DNA of 64,000 nt from Kurthia gibsonii (lineage in GTDB: Bacteria > Bacillota > Bacilli > Bacillales_A > Planococcaceae), in contig NZ_BJOB01000001.1 in the NCBI RefSeq assembly GCF_006539985.1, positions 62,001-126,000 on the forward strand. Direction: 5' to 3'. The notes under the pieces were generated by a model. That model was not told the origin of the DNA, made no database searches, and saw nothing but the letters and a program-made list of their open reading frames with translations. Of the stretch, positions 44,290 to 53,752 are shown piece after piece. The position numbers and the translations under genes are program-made. Each line of letters opens with the position of its first letter. Within the stretch, counting starts at the first letter, position 1.

Positions 44290-45809
44290 TGATTTATGCA
44301 AATCCAAATACAGCAGGTGCCGTTGTAGAGTTTAAACCGCAATATGAAAACTTTATTGGGGGCGAGTGGGTTCCACCGGTAAAAGGACAGTATTTCGACA
44401 ATATTACACCAATTACAGGTGAAGCTTTTACACGCATTCCGAAGTCAACACCTGAAGATATTGAATTAGCACTTGATGCGGCACACGCTGCAAAAGATGC
44501 TTGGGGTAAAACATCCCCAGCACACCGCGCGCAGGTTTTAAATGCGATTGCTGATCGTATTGAAGAGAATCTTGAAAAAATCGCTGTTGCTGAGACGTGG
44601 GAAAATGGTAAGGCAGTTCGCGAAACATTAAATGCAGACATTCCATTAGCAGTAGATCACTTCCGTTATTTTGCAAGTGCAATTCGTACACAAGAAGGCT
44701 TCTCTTCTCAGATTAATGAAGATACAATTGCTTACCACTTCCAAGAGCCGCTTGGTGTAGTAGGACAAATCATTCCTTGGAACTTCCCTATTTTAATGGC
44801 TACATGGAAGCTAGCACCAGCTTTAGCTGCAGGGAATTGTGTTGTATTAAAACCAGCTGAGCAAACACCAGCTTCGATTCTATATGTTGTAGAGTTAATC
44901 CAAGATTTATTACCACCAGGTGTTTTAAATATCGTAAATGGTTTTGGTGCAGAAGTAGGTAAAGCTTTAGCAACAAATAAGCGTATTTCAAAAATTGCAT
45001 TCACAGGTTCTACAGCAGTAGGTCGTCTAATTATGCAATATGCGACTGAAAATATCATTCCTGTAACACTTGAATTAGGTGGTAAATCACCGAATATCTT
45101 CTTCCCAGATATTATGGAAGCAGATGATGATTTCTTAGATAAAGCAGTAGAAGGATTCGTTATGTTTGCACTTAACTCTGGTGAAGTATGTACATGTCCA
45201 TCACGTGCATTAATTCATGAATCAATCTACGATGAATTTATGAAGCGTGTTCTTGAGCGTGTTAAAGCGATTAAAATCGGTAACCCACTTGATACAGAAA
45301 CAATGATGGGCGCACAAAATTCAAATGAGCAATATCAAAAAATCATTTCTTACCTAAAAATCGGTAAAGAAGAAGGCGCTGAAGTTCTTGCAGGTGGCGA
45401 TGTAAATGATTTAGGCGAAGAATTTGCAAATGGTTTTTACATCCAGCCGACTGTTTTTAAAGGTACGAATGATATGCGTGTATTCCAGGAAGAAATCTTT
45501 GGTCCAGTTGTAGCTGTTACAACATTTAAAGACTTCGATGAAGCAATCAAGATTGCGAATGATACAGACTACGGTCTAGGTGCAGGTGTATGGTCACGTC
45601 ATGGCGATACAGCTTACAAAGCAGGGCGTGCAATTCAAGCTGGTCGTGTATGGACAAACACATATCATCAATATCCAGCAGCAGCAGCATTCGGTGGTTA
45701 CAAAATGTCGGGTATCGGACGTGAAAACCACAAAATGATGTTAGATAGCTACCAACAAACGAAAAACTTACTTGTAAGTTACGCTGAGAAGCCACAAGGG
45801 TTCTTCTAA
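44290..45809 (+). CDS. Aldehyde dehydrogenase (AldB/ExaC-like)
   Basis: The 506-residue NAD(P)-dependent enzyme has [20 protein letters not shown] (about 162-181, cofactor/catalytic Asn), [10 protein letters not shown] (general-base Glu) and the catalytic Cys in [10 protein letters not shown] (about 300). The C-terminal '[20 protein letters not shown]' is typical of the AldB/ExaC acetaldehyde-type class. Oxidation of acetaldehyde or a similar short aldehyde to the acid is likely. ATG 44290 follows GAGGAGG (44274-44280). A DUF779 gene follows after 23 bp; this pairing is common for this class. Confidence 0.9.
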
Positions 45810-45832
45810 ATCGAATAGGAGGTGAAGCAAAT

Positions 45833-46198
45833 ATGGTGAAGCGTGTAGAAGTAACACCAGAGGCTTTACAAATGATTCGATTTTTAAAAGAAAAGCATGG
45901 CCCAATCATGTTCCATCAGTCTGGTGGATGCTGTGAAGGTTCTGCCCCTATGTGTTATAAACAAGGTGATTTTCAAGTAGGCAGTGTAGATTTATTGTTA
46001 GAAACAATAGATGAAGATGTTCCATTCTATATGCATGAGGCTTTGTATCGTTACAATAAACATACACAAATTATTGTAGATCTTATCGATGGATTTGGTA
46101 GTGGGTTTTCACTTGAAAGTTTAGAAGGTAAAAGTTTTCTATCACGGAGCCACATGTTTACAGATGAAGAGTATGCAGAAATAAAAAAGAGTCTCTAA
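45833..46198 (+). CDS. DUF779 protein, partner of aldehyde dehydrogenase
   Basis: The 121-residue protein has the DUF779 pattern: 'RVEVTPEALQMIRFLKEKHG' at the start, then Cys-rich 'FHQSGGCCEGSAPMC' (about 27-41), and 'HTQIIVDLIDGFGSGFSLES' near 82-101. The family is nearly always encoded beside AldB/ExaC-type aldehyde dehydrogenases. The Cys cluster could bind a metal or accept a thiol-reactive aldehyde, but no function is proven. It is co-transcribed with the upstream gene and ends at a strong terminator. AGGAGGTGA precedes the ATG. Confidence 0.88.
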   Translation: MVKRVEVTPEALQMIRFLKEKHGPIMFHQSGGCCEGSAPMCYKQGDFQVGSVDLLLETIDEDVPFYMHEALYRYNKHTQIIVDLIDGFGSGFSLESLEGKSFLSRSHMFTDEEYAEIKKSL

Positions 46199-46199
46199 A

Positions 46200-46238
46200 A
46201 AAGCGAGAATTGTAGATTTCTACAGTTCTCGCTTTTTC
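46200..46238 (+). terminator. Terminator after the DUF779 gene
   Basis: GCGAGAATTGTAGA (46203-46216) and TCTACAGTTCTCGC (46219-46232) form a 14-bp stem with one wobble pair, followed by TTTTTC. Confidence 0.9.
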
Positions 46239-46311
46239 TTCTATGATTAAAATTATTTTAAAAGTGTATACAATAAGCGTATGATAGTAAAAAAGCATAG
46301 GAGGAGATTAC

Positions 46312-47739
46312 ATGATTAAAACAAGTTTATGGATTGACGGTCAGTGGGTGGAAACGGTGAAGAAAGATACGTTAAAAGCCCCTTATGATGGTGAAATCAT
46401 TGCCGAAGTTGCACGTGCTACTCCTGAACAAGTATCGGTTGCGATAGAAGGTGCACACCGTGCCTATATAAAATTTAAAGAAAAAACAGCTTATGAAAGA
46501 GCTGAAATTTTACATCGCGTATCTGAAATTATGAAAGAAAAAAAAGAAGAACTAGCTAAAATAATTGCAATGGAAGCAGCGAAACCTTTAACAGCTGCTT
46601 TAGGCGAATTAGATCGTACAATTGCAACGTATGAGTTTGCGGCGGAGGAAGCAAAACATTTACATGGTGAAACAGTACCTTTAGATGCAGCACCTGGCGT
46701 ACGTGATCGAATTGGTTGGACAAAAAGAGAATCACTGGGTGTCGTATCTGCTATTACACCATTTAACTTTCCGTTCAATCTAGTTGCACATAAATTAGGG
46801 CCTGCTTTTGCTGTAGGTAACGCAGTTGTATTGAAACCAGCTTCTCAAACACCTTTAAGTAGTATTGCGCTAGCTGAAATATTTAAAGAAGCAGGATTAC
46901 CAGATGGAATGTTACAAATTGTAACAGGAAAAGGTAGTGAATTAAGTGAGATTCTTGTAACACATCCATTAGTTAAAAAGGTGACATTCACAGGTAGCGG
47001 TGCTGTCGGAATGAAGATTAAGGAACAAGTAGGCCTACGCAAGATTACACTTGAACTTGGGTCCAATGCAGCAGTCATTGTTGAACCAAGTACACCAATC
47101 GATAAGATGGTGAAACGTTGTGTAGATGGCGCATTTGGTTTTGCAGGTCAAGTATGTATTTCAGTACAACGTATTTATGTACATGCGTCGATTTATGAAG
47201 AATTCACAAAAGCTTTCGTAGAAGAAACAGAAAAGTTAGTTGTAGGTAGTCCAATGGATCAAAAAACAGATGTAAGTGCAATGATTCATCCAAAAGAAGT
47301 AATGCGTATTAAAGAATGGGTTGATGAAGCAGTAGCAGATGGTGCAAAGGTAGCGACAGGTGCAGAATATACAGAACGTACGATGAAACCAACTGTGGTA
47401 CTAAACGCTAAACATGATGCGAAGATTATTAAACAGGAAACATTCGCACCGATTGTTTCAATTATTCCATACGGCACATTAGATGAAGCGATTCAATATG
47501 TGAACGAATCCGATTTAGGCTTAAATGCGGGTATTTTCACAATGAATATTGAGGATGCTTTAAGAGCAGCAGATGAGATTGAAGCAGGTGGTGTTATTAT
47601 TAATGACATTCCAACTTTCCGTACAGATAATATGCCATATGGCGGTATGAAGATGAGTGGTTATGGACGAGAAGGGATTAAATATGCTGTTCAGGAGATG
47701 TCTGAAATGAAATTCATTACTATAAAAACAAAACTGTAA
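46312..47739 (+). CDS. Aldehyde dehydrogenase (NAD(P)-dependent, lactaldehyde/semialdehyde-type)
   Basis: The 475-residue enzyme has FNFPFNLVAHKLGPAFAVGN (about 146-165), LELGSNAAVIV (general-base Glu), catalytic Cys in GFAGQVCISVQR (about 280) and the closing 'YGGMKMSGYGREGIKYAVQEM'. It lacks the signatures of the neighbouring AldB-like enzyme and groups by eye with lactaldehyde/GAPN-like dehydrogenases. The Gly-Ser replacing Gly-Gly after LELG is as in that group. The substrate is uncertain. AGGAGGAG precedes the ATG. It is a separate unit after a terminator. Confidence 0.85.
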   Translation: MIKTSLWIDGQWVETVKKDTLKAPYDGEIIAEVARATPEQVSVAIEGAHRAYIKFKEKTAYERAEILHRVSEIMKEKKEELAKIIAMEAAKPLTAALGELDRTIATYEFAAEEAKHLHGETVPLDAAPGVRDRIGWTKRESLGVVSAITPFNFPFNLVAHKLGPAFAVGNAVVLKPASQTPLSSIALAEIFKEAGLPDGMLQIVTGKGSELSEILVTHPLVKKVTFTGSGAVGMKIKEQVGLRKITLELGSNAAVIVEPSTPIDKMVKRCVDGAFGFAGQVCISVQRIYVHASIYEEFTKAFVEETEKLVVGSPMDQKTDVSAMIHPKEVMRIKEWVDEAVADGAKVATGAEYTERTMKPTVVLNAKHDAKIIKQETFAPIVSIIPYGTLDEAIQYVNESDLGLNAGIFTMNIEDALRAADEIEAGGVIINDIPTFRTDNMPYGGMKMSGYGREGIKYAVQEMSEMKFITIKTKL

Positions 47740-47856
47740 TAATATATTTGTATTATGTATAGGTACAGAATGTTTATTTTAATATGTAAATAATGGGTGT
47801 GTTTCATTTTATTTATGTTAAAATAGATACAGAAAATAGAAAAAGGAGTGTTGATC

Positions 47857-48345
47857 ATGTTAGAAGCGATTCCAATGTCAAATTCACGTACAGTTCAAAC
47901 AAGGCTGGTTGCTCCACCTGATACCAACTATATGAATACGATTTTTGGTGGTAAGGTATTAGCATATATCGATGAAATTGCAGCAATTATTTCCATGAAA
48001 CATTCTAAAATGGAGACAGTTACAGCGTCTTTTGATTCAGTGGATTTCTTCTCACCAATTCGTGCAGGAGAAATTATGGAGTTAGAAGGAATTGTCAGTG
48101 CAACAGGTCGCACTTCAATGGAAATTTATATTCGTGTATCTTCACTTAACATTCAAACAAAAGAACGAAAATTAACAACTGAATCTTTTGTAACGATGGT
48201 AGCGATTGATGCAAATGGGAAACCTCAAGCTGTTCCACCTGTGTTTCCTGAGTCAGAAGAAGAAAAAAGACTCTTTGAATCAGGTCCACTGCGTCGTGCT
48301 CATCGTAAAGAAAAACGTAATATGCCACATTCATTCTTTTTATAA
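47857..48345 (+). CDS. Acyl-CoA thioesterase, hotdog fold (YkhA-like)
   Basis: The 162-residue protein has the hotdog thioesterase pattern 'PPDTNYMNTIFGGKVLAYIDEIAAI', split here as N-terminal loop (about 18-28) and central helix FGGKVLAYIDEIAA (about 29-42), then SVDFFSPIRAGEIM and a basic C-terminal tail (RRAHRKEKR). It matches the YkhA/YciA/BACH class that hydrolyses medium- to long-chain acyl-CoAs; the active Asp is in YIDE. ATG 47857 follows AAAGGAG (47842-47848). It converges on the phosphatase gene with a shared terminator. Confidence 0.9.
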   Translation: MLEAIPMSNSRTVQTRLVAPPDTNYMNTIFGGKVLAYIDEIAAIISMKHSKMETVTASFDSVDFFSPIRAGEIMELEGIVSATGRTSMEIYIRVSSLNIQTKERKLTTESFVTMVAIDANGKPQAVPPVFPESEEEKRLFESGPLRRAHRKEKRNMPHSFFL

Positions 48346-48400
48346 ATATAAAACACTTTCCACGCGAATATGGAACTGACCTAAATTAAATGAGACAAAT

Positions 48401-48462
48401 AAAAACACCTTTCGTTGAAAAACGGGTATTAAACCTAGTAAATCAACGTGGAGGTGTTTTTT
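48401..48462. terminator. Bidirectional terminator
   Basis: AAAACACCT+TTCGTTGA (48402-48418) pairs with TCAACG+AGGTGTTTT (48443-48460), ending with T's on either strand, between two convergent genes. Confidence 0.75.
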
Positions 48463-48463
48463 C

Positions 48464-49090
48464 TTAGATATTCTGTTTTTGCATGTGTTCTGTATCACCA
48501 ATGCATTCGAAGTGTACATCACCATTTTTCTTTAAGTGAAGTACCGTTAAACTCGTTCCGTGAATGAAGGGAGGATCCCATACATGATCAATTGATTGAT
48601 TTTGAAAATGAGCAATTAATAGTTTCTTTACAACGGCATGTGTGACGATTAAAACGGGTTCATCATCTTCGTAATCTTCTATTAAATCTTTAATTAATGG
48701 TAGCACGCGTTGTAAAACATCTTCAAAAGTTTCACCTTCTTCAGATTTATATGCTGTTGGGTGATTATAATAATGATGATACTGTTCAGGATATGTTTGT
48801 TTAATTTCATCGTCTGTCAAACCTTGCCACTCACCTACGTTAATTTCGCGTAGTTGTTGTTTAAAGAAAATAGGGATTTGGCGTTCACAACAAATAAATT
48901 TCGCAGTATTCACTGTTCGACCGCTAGAACTAGCATAAATAGCACTAAAAGGAATTTGCGCCAGTCTTCTACCAAGCGCGATTGCAGCTTGTTGACCCTC
49001 TTGCGTAAGAGGAGAATCAAACCAGCCTTGCATTCTCTTTTGTAAATTCCATTCTGTTTGCCCATGTCGTGTAAGATAAATTTTAACCAT
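48464..49090 (-). CDS. Histidine phosphatase family protein (phosphoglycerate-mutase-like)
   Basis: The 208-residue protein has the catalytic LTRHGQTEWN (about 6-15), the Arg-containing GRRL and SSSGRTVNTAKF regions, and the second His in VTHAVVKKLL (about 155). It is a cofactor-dependent branch-1 histidine phosphatase of the PhoE/GpmB/YhfR type. Members of this size in Bacillus are mostly broad phosphatases, not glycolytic mutases. The substrate is unknown. Minus strand; AGGAGG upstream of the ATG. Confidence 0.9.
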   Translation of the reverse strand: MVKIYLTRHGQTEWNLQKRMQGWFDSPLTQEGQQAAIALGRRLAQIPFSAIYASSSGRTVNTAKFICCERQIPIFFKQQLREINVGEWQGLTDDEIKQTYPEQYHHYYNHPTAYKSEEGETFEDVLQRVLPLIKDLIEDYEDDEPVLIVTHAVVKKLLIAHFQNQSIDHVWDPPFIHGTSLTVLHLKKNGDVHFECIGDTEHMQKQNI

Positions 49091-49189
49091 ATTGAATCCT
49101 CCTCCATCTGCATGGACATATTGTAGCGAAGAATGAAAAAAATAGATAGCCTATATCGCATGGATTAGCTATCTATTTCATATTTCGTT

Positions 49190-50494
49190 TTAATTTAACT
49201 CATAAGTAACTTCTAATAGTTGTTCAGCAGAATTACATACTTGAATTGTACTCTCTGTTAAATCATCTAATAAACGTGAAATTGTGTTTACATCTTCTGT
49301 TGTACGTTCATTGATTGCTTGAATACCACTCATAGCTTCAACAATTGTATGGAAGCTAGTAGATAAATCATCCTGCATTTGAACACCTTCGTTAATTTGT
49401 TCATCAACATCGTTTACGGATACAGACATGTTTTCAATATTGTTTTCAGTTTCTAAAATTAATTTAGATACATTTTGAACAGCTGATTTTGTTTCTTCAG
49501 CTAATTTACGAACTTCTTCAGCAACAACAGCGAAGCCTTTACCGTGCTCCCCAGCACGTGCTGCTTCAATTGATGCATTCAATGCTAATAAGTTTGTTTG
49601 GTCGGCAATACCTGTTACTAAATGAACAATATCATTAATTTGTTTAGAAGAGATTTTCAGTTTAGACATTGTTTCGTCGAGCATTTTGATGCTTGCAGAC
49701 ATTTTTTGCATTAATTCATTTTGCGTATGAAGTAATGCGCGACCATTTTCAGATTTTTCTTTTGTTGAATTTACAAAGTCTAAACCTTGTTTTGTAGAAG
49801 AAGCAATTTCATCAGCTTGGCGAGATAGTGATTGGATTGCAGCGGTTGTTTCTTCACTAATCGCATTTAATTCTTCTGAAGTATTTTGAACTGTATGAAT
49901 AACTTGTTGTTTTACACGACCGTGTTCATCACGAATGGCATCCACTCGATTTTCATAAGCTTCAATAACAATTTGCTGTTCAAAGTTAATCAATTTTGTA
50001 AATGCTTTAATTGCTTGAGTAGATTCATGTGTTGAAATTTGTAAATCTTCAATAAAGTCAATGAATGAATTTGTTAGTGATTGGAATGAGTTTAAGTACC
50101 ATTTTGAAGGTAGACCAATCTTAACGTGAACATGTGCAATAATTTTTCGCTGTTCAATATATTGTGCATCAATTCGTCCATCGAACATTTCGCTGATATG
50201 CTTTGTTAGCGTTACTTTTAAACGATCAATACTAGAGTTCTGTGAAATCATATGTGTTAATTCAGGTGCTTTTACGATCGCATCATAGAATGCATCTGTC
50301 ATATGTACAAAAGTATCTGTTGCAACAAATTTCAATTGATGAATAATAGCTAAGTCCTCTAATGTTAAACTAAGTAGTTCAATTTGTTTTTGTAAGTGCT
50401 GATTATGTGATAAATCAATTTTGACGTTTTTCTTATATTGTTCTATATCGAAAAAAGTCTCGTTCTTTGTCTTTTTCGAACGGTTCCAAATCAT
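49190..50494 (-). CDS. hemAT: Heme-based aerotactic transducer HemAT
   Basis: The 434-residue soluble chemoreceptor has an N-terminal globin-coupled-sensor domain (about 25-185) with the proximal heme His in [14 protein letters not shown] (His123, as in B. subtilis HemAT), and [18 protein letters not shown] in the E/F-helix region. A methyl-accepting signalling domain follows with the tip [20 protein letters not shown] (around 315-334). It senses O2 for aerotaxis and lacks membrane helices. ATG 50494 (MIWNRSKK) is chosen because GGAGG lies 8 bp upstream; the frame is open to 50536 but would include that site. Confidence 0.93.
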   Translation of the reverse strand: MIWNRSKKTKNETFFDIEQYKKNVKIDLSHNQHLQKQIELLSLTLEDLAIIHQLKFVATDTFVHMTDAFYDAIVKAPELTHMISQNSSIDRLKVTLTKHISEMFDGRIDAQYIEQRKIIAHVHVKIGLPSKWYLNSFQSLTNSFIDFIEDLQISTHESTQAIKAFTKLINFEQQIVIEAYENRVDAIRDEHGRVKQQVIHTVQNTSEELNAISEETTAAIQSLSRQADEIASSTKQGLDFVNSTKEKSENGRALLHTQNELMQKMSASIKMLDETMSKLKISSKQINDIVHLVTGIADQTNLLALNASIEAARAGEHGKGFAVVAEEVRKLAEETKSAVQNVSKLILETENNIENMSVSVNDVDEQINEGVQMQDDLSTSFHTIVEAMSGIQAINERTTEDVNTISRLLDDLTESTIQVCNSAEQLLEVTYELN

Positions 50495-50950
50495 AGGTGA
50501 AGCCTCCAAAATATTATAGTAAAAAAGTCTTTTCAATCTTAGAAAGGTATATCATTTCTTTAGTCTTGTTTTTTTTGAAAAATAATAAGTAATAAGTTTT
50601 AAATCTTGGGAGTGTATCATCTAATAATTTATCATTTTATTAAGAAAAAGAGAACCGTATTCAACGAAAAAAAAGAGATTTCACATAAATTTCTATATAT
50701 TTGTGTTTATAACAATAAAAATATTAAATGATGATTTAAATCGTTTTTTTTGAAGTAAAAAGAGTATAAATTGTATTTAACAGTGAAAAAAGTTAAGTAA
50801 TAATAAAATATGAGTAATTCATATGGTTATTAACGAATAAATGATATTTTTTTGATATCGTAAATAGGTTAAAAATAAAGAGCTTACGATAGAGTAAAAT
50901 TAGAGTGTTTCAAAAACGGATAATCAAATTAATTAAACGCATAGAAAAAA
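50495..50950. other. AT-rich intergenic region upstream of hemAT
   Basis: About 450 bp of very AT-rich sequence. The promoter of hemAT must lie at its left end on the minus strand, but no clear -35/-10 pair stands out. No gene, conserved RNA or repeat could be supported until the IS relic near 50954. Confidence 0.5.
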
Positions 50951-50953
50951 TAA

Positions 50954-51073
50954 TCCCTGCTCGCGAAACGCATCAAGGCAAAATTAAAAGGTATGCGTTC
51001 GATACAATATCGAACGCATACCCAAACCGTTGCCTGATGAAATAACCGTGTCTAACTTTTAGGTGTCACTTCA
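50954..51073 (+). mobile_element. Relic right end of an IS3-family element
   Basis: In frame from 50954 to TGA 51035-51037 the sequence encodes RIKAKLKGMRSIQYRTHTQ and ends TVA, the typical C-terminus of an IS3-family (IS150-type) OrfB transposase. A stop (TAA 50951) closes it upstream. It is followed by TGTCTAAC...GTCACTTCA (51049-51073), the usual IS3-type terminal inverted repeat ending in CA. The rest of the element (orfA, the DDE domain and the left end) is missing. It cannot transpose. Confidence 0.7.
50990..51022. repeat. Perfect 15-bp inverted repeat inside the IS relic
   Basis: GGTATGCGTTCGATA (50990-51004) and TATCGAACGCATACC (51008-51022) are perfect complements around a CAA loop. 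An outer pair, CATCAAGGCAA (50971-50981) and TTGCCTGATG (51030-51039), nests it. No T-run follows. Confidence 0.8.
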
Positions 51074-51124
51074 ATCATACAGGGTTTTCGCTGTTTAAAA
51101 TACTTCTGTCTTAGACGTACCTTA

Positions 51125-52090
51125 CTAATCATCTTTAAAAAATCCAAGCCAGCCACGTTTTTTGAATAGCATGAGCATCGCAAATACGATGAAAACCATA
51201 AGTCCTAATGTAAAGTAGTATCCATAATGCCAATTCAATTCGGGCATATTCACAAAGTTCATACCATAAACTCCTGCGATGAATGTGAGTGGAATAAAAA
51301 TAGTTGATACAATGGTAAGCGTCATCATAATATTATTCATACGAATTGCGTTCATTGACATATGACTATCTCGCATGTCGGCAGTTAATTCACGATTTGA
51401 TTCAACCATTTCAGTCAATTTCACGAGATGGTCGTGTACATCACTAAAATAGGCTTTTTCTTTTTGTGTCAAATTTAAGCGGTTTGAATTTAAAATCCGA
51501 TATAATAAATCACGCATTGGGAGAACCGTTCTTCTTATATGGAGTAAATCATTGCGAAGGTCGAATACATCGTTCATTAAATCTACACTATTTTTATAAT
51601 CTAACTGATCTTCAATGGTATTAAGTCGATCTTCAATAGTAAAAACAAGGGGGAAAAACTCATCGACAATTTTATCGATTGTCTGATACATGATGAAAAA
51701 TGTACCGCGATCCCAACGATTCGGATGACTTTCTAATTCACGTTTGACGATTTCAAATTCGTGAACAGGGAATTGATGATATGAGACGACAAATTTAGAA
51801 GAAATAAATAGACTAATTTCCTCAGATGTTAGTTCTTTTGGGTTTAATTTATGGACAACAGTGAAATAATAATCATCATAGTAATCTATTTTTGGACGCT
51901 GTAAACGCATCAATGCATCTTCTACAGCTAGGGGATGAAATTGGAAAAAAGTATGCAGTAATAAATTTTCTTTAGCAGTAGGTTCTGAAAAATCAACCCA
52001 AAACCAATCGAAACGATCTTCTTTAATATGTTCTAAAGGGAAGTTTTCCACGAGCTGCTGGTCTTTTGTAAGACCTAGAGTGTAAATCAT
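51125..52090 (-). CDS. corA: CorA-family divalent cation transporter
   Basis: The 321-residue protein has a soluble N-terminal domain, a long stalk helix, and two C-terminal membrane helices. The signature GVYGMNF (GMN) lies at the end of TM1 and 'MPELNWHYGYY' fills the loop. CorA pentamers carry Mg2+, and some members carry Co2+, Ni2+ or Zn2+. The acidic loop after GMN is 'NMPELN', as in Mg2+ channels. It is a single-gene unit on the minus strand. No Mg2+ riboswitch (M-box) was seen upstream. Confidence 0.92.
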   Translation of the reverse strand: MIYTLGLTKDQQLVENFPLEHIKEDRFDWFWVDFSEPTAKENLLLHTFFQFHPLAVEDALMRLQRPKIDYYDDYYFTVVHKLNPKELTSEEISLFISSKFVVSYHQFPVHEFEIVKRELESHPNRWDRGTFFIMYQTIDKIVDEFFPLVFTIEDRLNTIEDQLDYKNSVDLMNDVFDLRNDLLHIRRTVLPMRDLLYRILNSNRLNLTQKEKAYFSDVHDHLVKLTEMVESNRELTADMRDSHMSMNAIRMNNIMMTLTIVSTIFIPLTFIAGVYGMNFVNMPELNWHYGYYFTLGLMVFIVFAMLMLFKKRGWLGFFKDD

Positions 52091-52234
52091 CTTGTCACCT
52101 CTTCATGATCTATTTACTCTATATCTTCCCATAATTAAATTTTTTTGTCACATAATCACAAAAATAAAATGAAACGGATGGTACTGTTCATACGTATATA
52201 TGTATATATAAGGAAGAAAAGGAGCGGGTTTTAG

Positions 52235-52549
52235 ATGGAACAAGACAATAAATGGATTAAAGTTATACTACATTCAAGTGCATATTATTTACCGATTCTA
52301 CTTCCACTACTCTTTATGCTCTTAATTGATGATTCGAGAGTGAAAAGTTTATCGCTACAAGCATTGTTATTCCAAATTGTTATGTCAATTCTTATTAGTA
52401 TTTCAGTTGTATTTTCGTATGTGTTAATTGGAATTCCGTTTTTAATCGTCTTTGGACTAATGGGATTCATTATTCCAATCATCGGGATTATTCGTGCATT
52501 GCAAGGTGAGTATTGGAATTATCCAATCGTTGGACGTTGGGTTAAATAA
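52235..52549 (+). CDS. DUF4870 membrane protein
   Basis: The 104-residue protein has three hydrophobic segments (about 13-32, 45-63, 67-88) and the DUF4870 pattern: early 'HSSAYYLPILLPLLFMLLI', 'SLQALLFQI' (equivalent of the family's 'h..qAl.fql') and the end 'GEYWNYPIVGRWV'. Function is unknown; small membrane proteins of this type occur across Bacillales. AGGAAGAAAAGGAG precedes the ATG. It ends in a clear terminator before the ctsR operon. Confidence 0.8.
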   Translation: MEQDNKWIKVILHSSAYYLPILLPLLFMLLIDDSRVKSLSLQALLFQIVMSILISISVVFSYVLIGIPFLIVFGLMGFIIPIIGIIRALQGEYWNYPIVGRWVK

Positions 52550-52559
52550 TCATAAATAG

Positions 52560-52600
52560 ACAGACATTCTAATTGTAATGGTTAGGATGTCTGTTTTTTA
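52560..52600 (+). terminator. Terminator before the ctsR operon
   Basis: ACAGACATTCTAA (52560-52572) and TTAGGATGTCTGT (52582-52594) form a 13-bp stem with one imperfect pair, followed by a run of six T's. Confidence 0.88.
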
Positions 52601-52628
52601 TAAAACAAAAAAGGAACGAGCATTTTTA

Positions 52629-52677
52629 TTGCAATTTATAAAACAATTTATTTATAATATAGTCAAAGATAGTCAAA
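52629..52677 (+). promoter_or_regulatory. ctsR promoter and CtsR operator
   Basis: TTGCAA (52629-52634) and TATAAT (52653-52658) are 18 bp apart. AGTCAAAGATAGTCAAA (52661-52677) is a perfect CtsR heptad tandem repeat (RGTCAAA-N3-RGTCAAA) directly downstream of the -10, so CtsR can repress its own operon. Confidence 0.92.
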
Positions 52678-52709
52678 GTCAGCTTGATTAAAGGAGGTGG
52701 GGACTCGAC

Positions 52710-53180
52710 ATGAAGAATATGTCGAATATTATTGAGGCGTATTTAAAAGAAATTATTGAAATGGGTGGTAATGGACACATTGAGATTAAACGCAGTGAGA
52801 TTGCAGACCGCTTCCAATGTGTACCGTCGCAAATAAATTACGTAATCAATACAAGATTCACAGTAGAGAGAGGTTATATCGTCGAAAGTAAACGTGGAGG
52901 TGGGGGATATATTCGCATTTTACGTGTACGTACGAACTCGAAAACAGAACTGTTAGACGATATTCTATCTCAAATTAATTATCAAATTTCGCAAACGGCT
53001 GCAGAGGATATTGTACATCGCTTAACTGAAGAACAAGCAATTACAAAACGTGAGGCAAAGCTCATTCTTACTGCTATGGACCGAGAAGTCATTGCGATTG
53101 ATTTACCATATCGTGATCAGCTCCGCTCTCGTCTTTTACAAGCAATGTTAGTAGCACTGAAGTATGAAAAAGAATTTTAA
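52710..53180 (+). CDS. ctsR: Class III heat-shock repressor CtsR
   Basis: The 156-residue protein has the CtsR winged-HTH with RSEIADRFQCVPSQINYVINT (about 24-44) and the Gly-rich wing ESKRGGGGYIRI (about 54-65; the wing acts as an intrinsic thermosensor). The C-terminal domain interacts with McsB and ClpC. CtsR represses clpC, clpP, clpE and its own operon. Its tandem operator lies just upstream. ATG 52710 follows AAGGAGGTGG. It is the first gene of the ctsR-mcsA-mcsB-clpC operon. Confidence 0.97.
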   Translation: MKNMSNIIEAYLKEIIEMGGNGHIEIKRSEIADRFQCVPSQINYVINTRFTVERGYIVESKRGGGGYIRILRVRTNSKTELLDDILSQINYQISQTAAEDIVHRLTEEQAITKREAKLILTAMDREVIAIDLPYRDQLRSRLLQAMLVALKYEKEF

Positions 53181-53197
53181 AAGAAGGTGTATAGAGG

Positions 53198-53752
53198 ATG
53201 ATCTGTGAAAACTGTAAACAACGTCCAGCTACTGTCACCATTACGATGACAAAAAATAATGAAGAAGTCGTAAAACACTACTGCGAAGTTTGCAGTGGGC
53301 AACAAGATTATTTGCATATAGATGAAGAAGTAAAGCCTGTGACAATCGAACAAATCTTTTCGGACTGGTTTGGTATTCCAACATGGTCATCCAATGCACC
53401 TCAGTCAAAACAACCACCGCAAGGAAAGCAGCAATGCGAGTCATGTGGTATGACGTACCAACAGTTTTTAAAAGAGGGTAAATTTAACTGTCCAAATTGT
53501 TATCATGCTTTTTATGAACGTTTGCCTGAAGTATTTAAAAGACTTCATAATGGTGCAACGGAACATACGGGTAAGATACCGGGCGGATTAAATAAAACAT
53601 ATCAAATTAAAAAAGAGATTGAAGTATTACGTCAGAAGATGAAATCAGCTGTAGAGCAAGAAGAGTTTGAAGAAGCAGCAAAACTTCGAGATGAGGTAAA
53701 ACAACTTGAAAAACAGTTAACGCAAGGTGGTGCAGCGAACGATGAAGATTGA
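53198..53752 (+). CDS. mcsA: McsA, activator of protein arginine kinase McsB
   Basis: The 184-residue protein has four CxxC zinc-binding pairs (CENC, CEVC, CESC, CPNC; about 3-100) and a C-terminal UvrB/UvrC (UVR) motif (about 135-175) with VEQEEFEEAAKLRDEVKQLE. McsA binds and activates McsB and takes part in heat-shock and heavy-metal responses. It overlaps the mcsB start by 11 bp, so translation is coupled. The order matches B. subtilis. Confidence 0.95.
   Translation: MICENCKQRPATVTITMTKNNEEVVKHYCEVCSGQQDYLHIDEEVKPVTIEQIFSDWFGIPTWSSNAPQSKQPPQGKQQCESCGMTYQQFLKEGKFNCPNCYHAFYERLPEVFKRLHNGATEHTGKIPGGLNKTYQIKKEIEVLRQKMKSAVEQEEFEEAAKLRDEVKQLEKQLTQGGAANDED

Noticed and set aside
50990-51022. The 15-bp palindrome as a rho-independent terminator
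   Set aside because: No T-run follows on either strand, and it lies inside a transposase-derived coding remnant.
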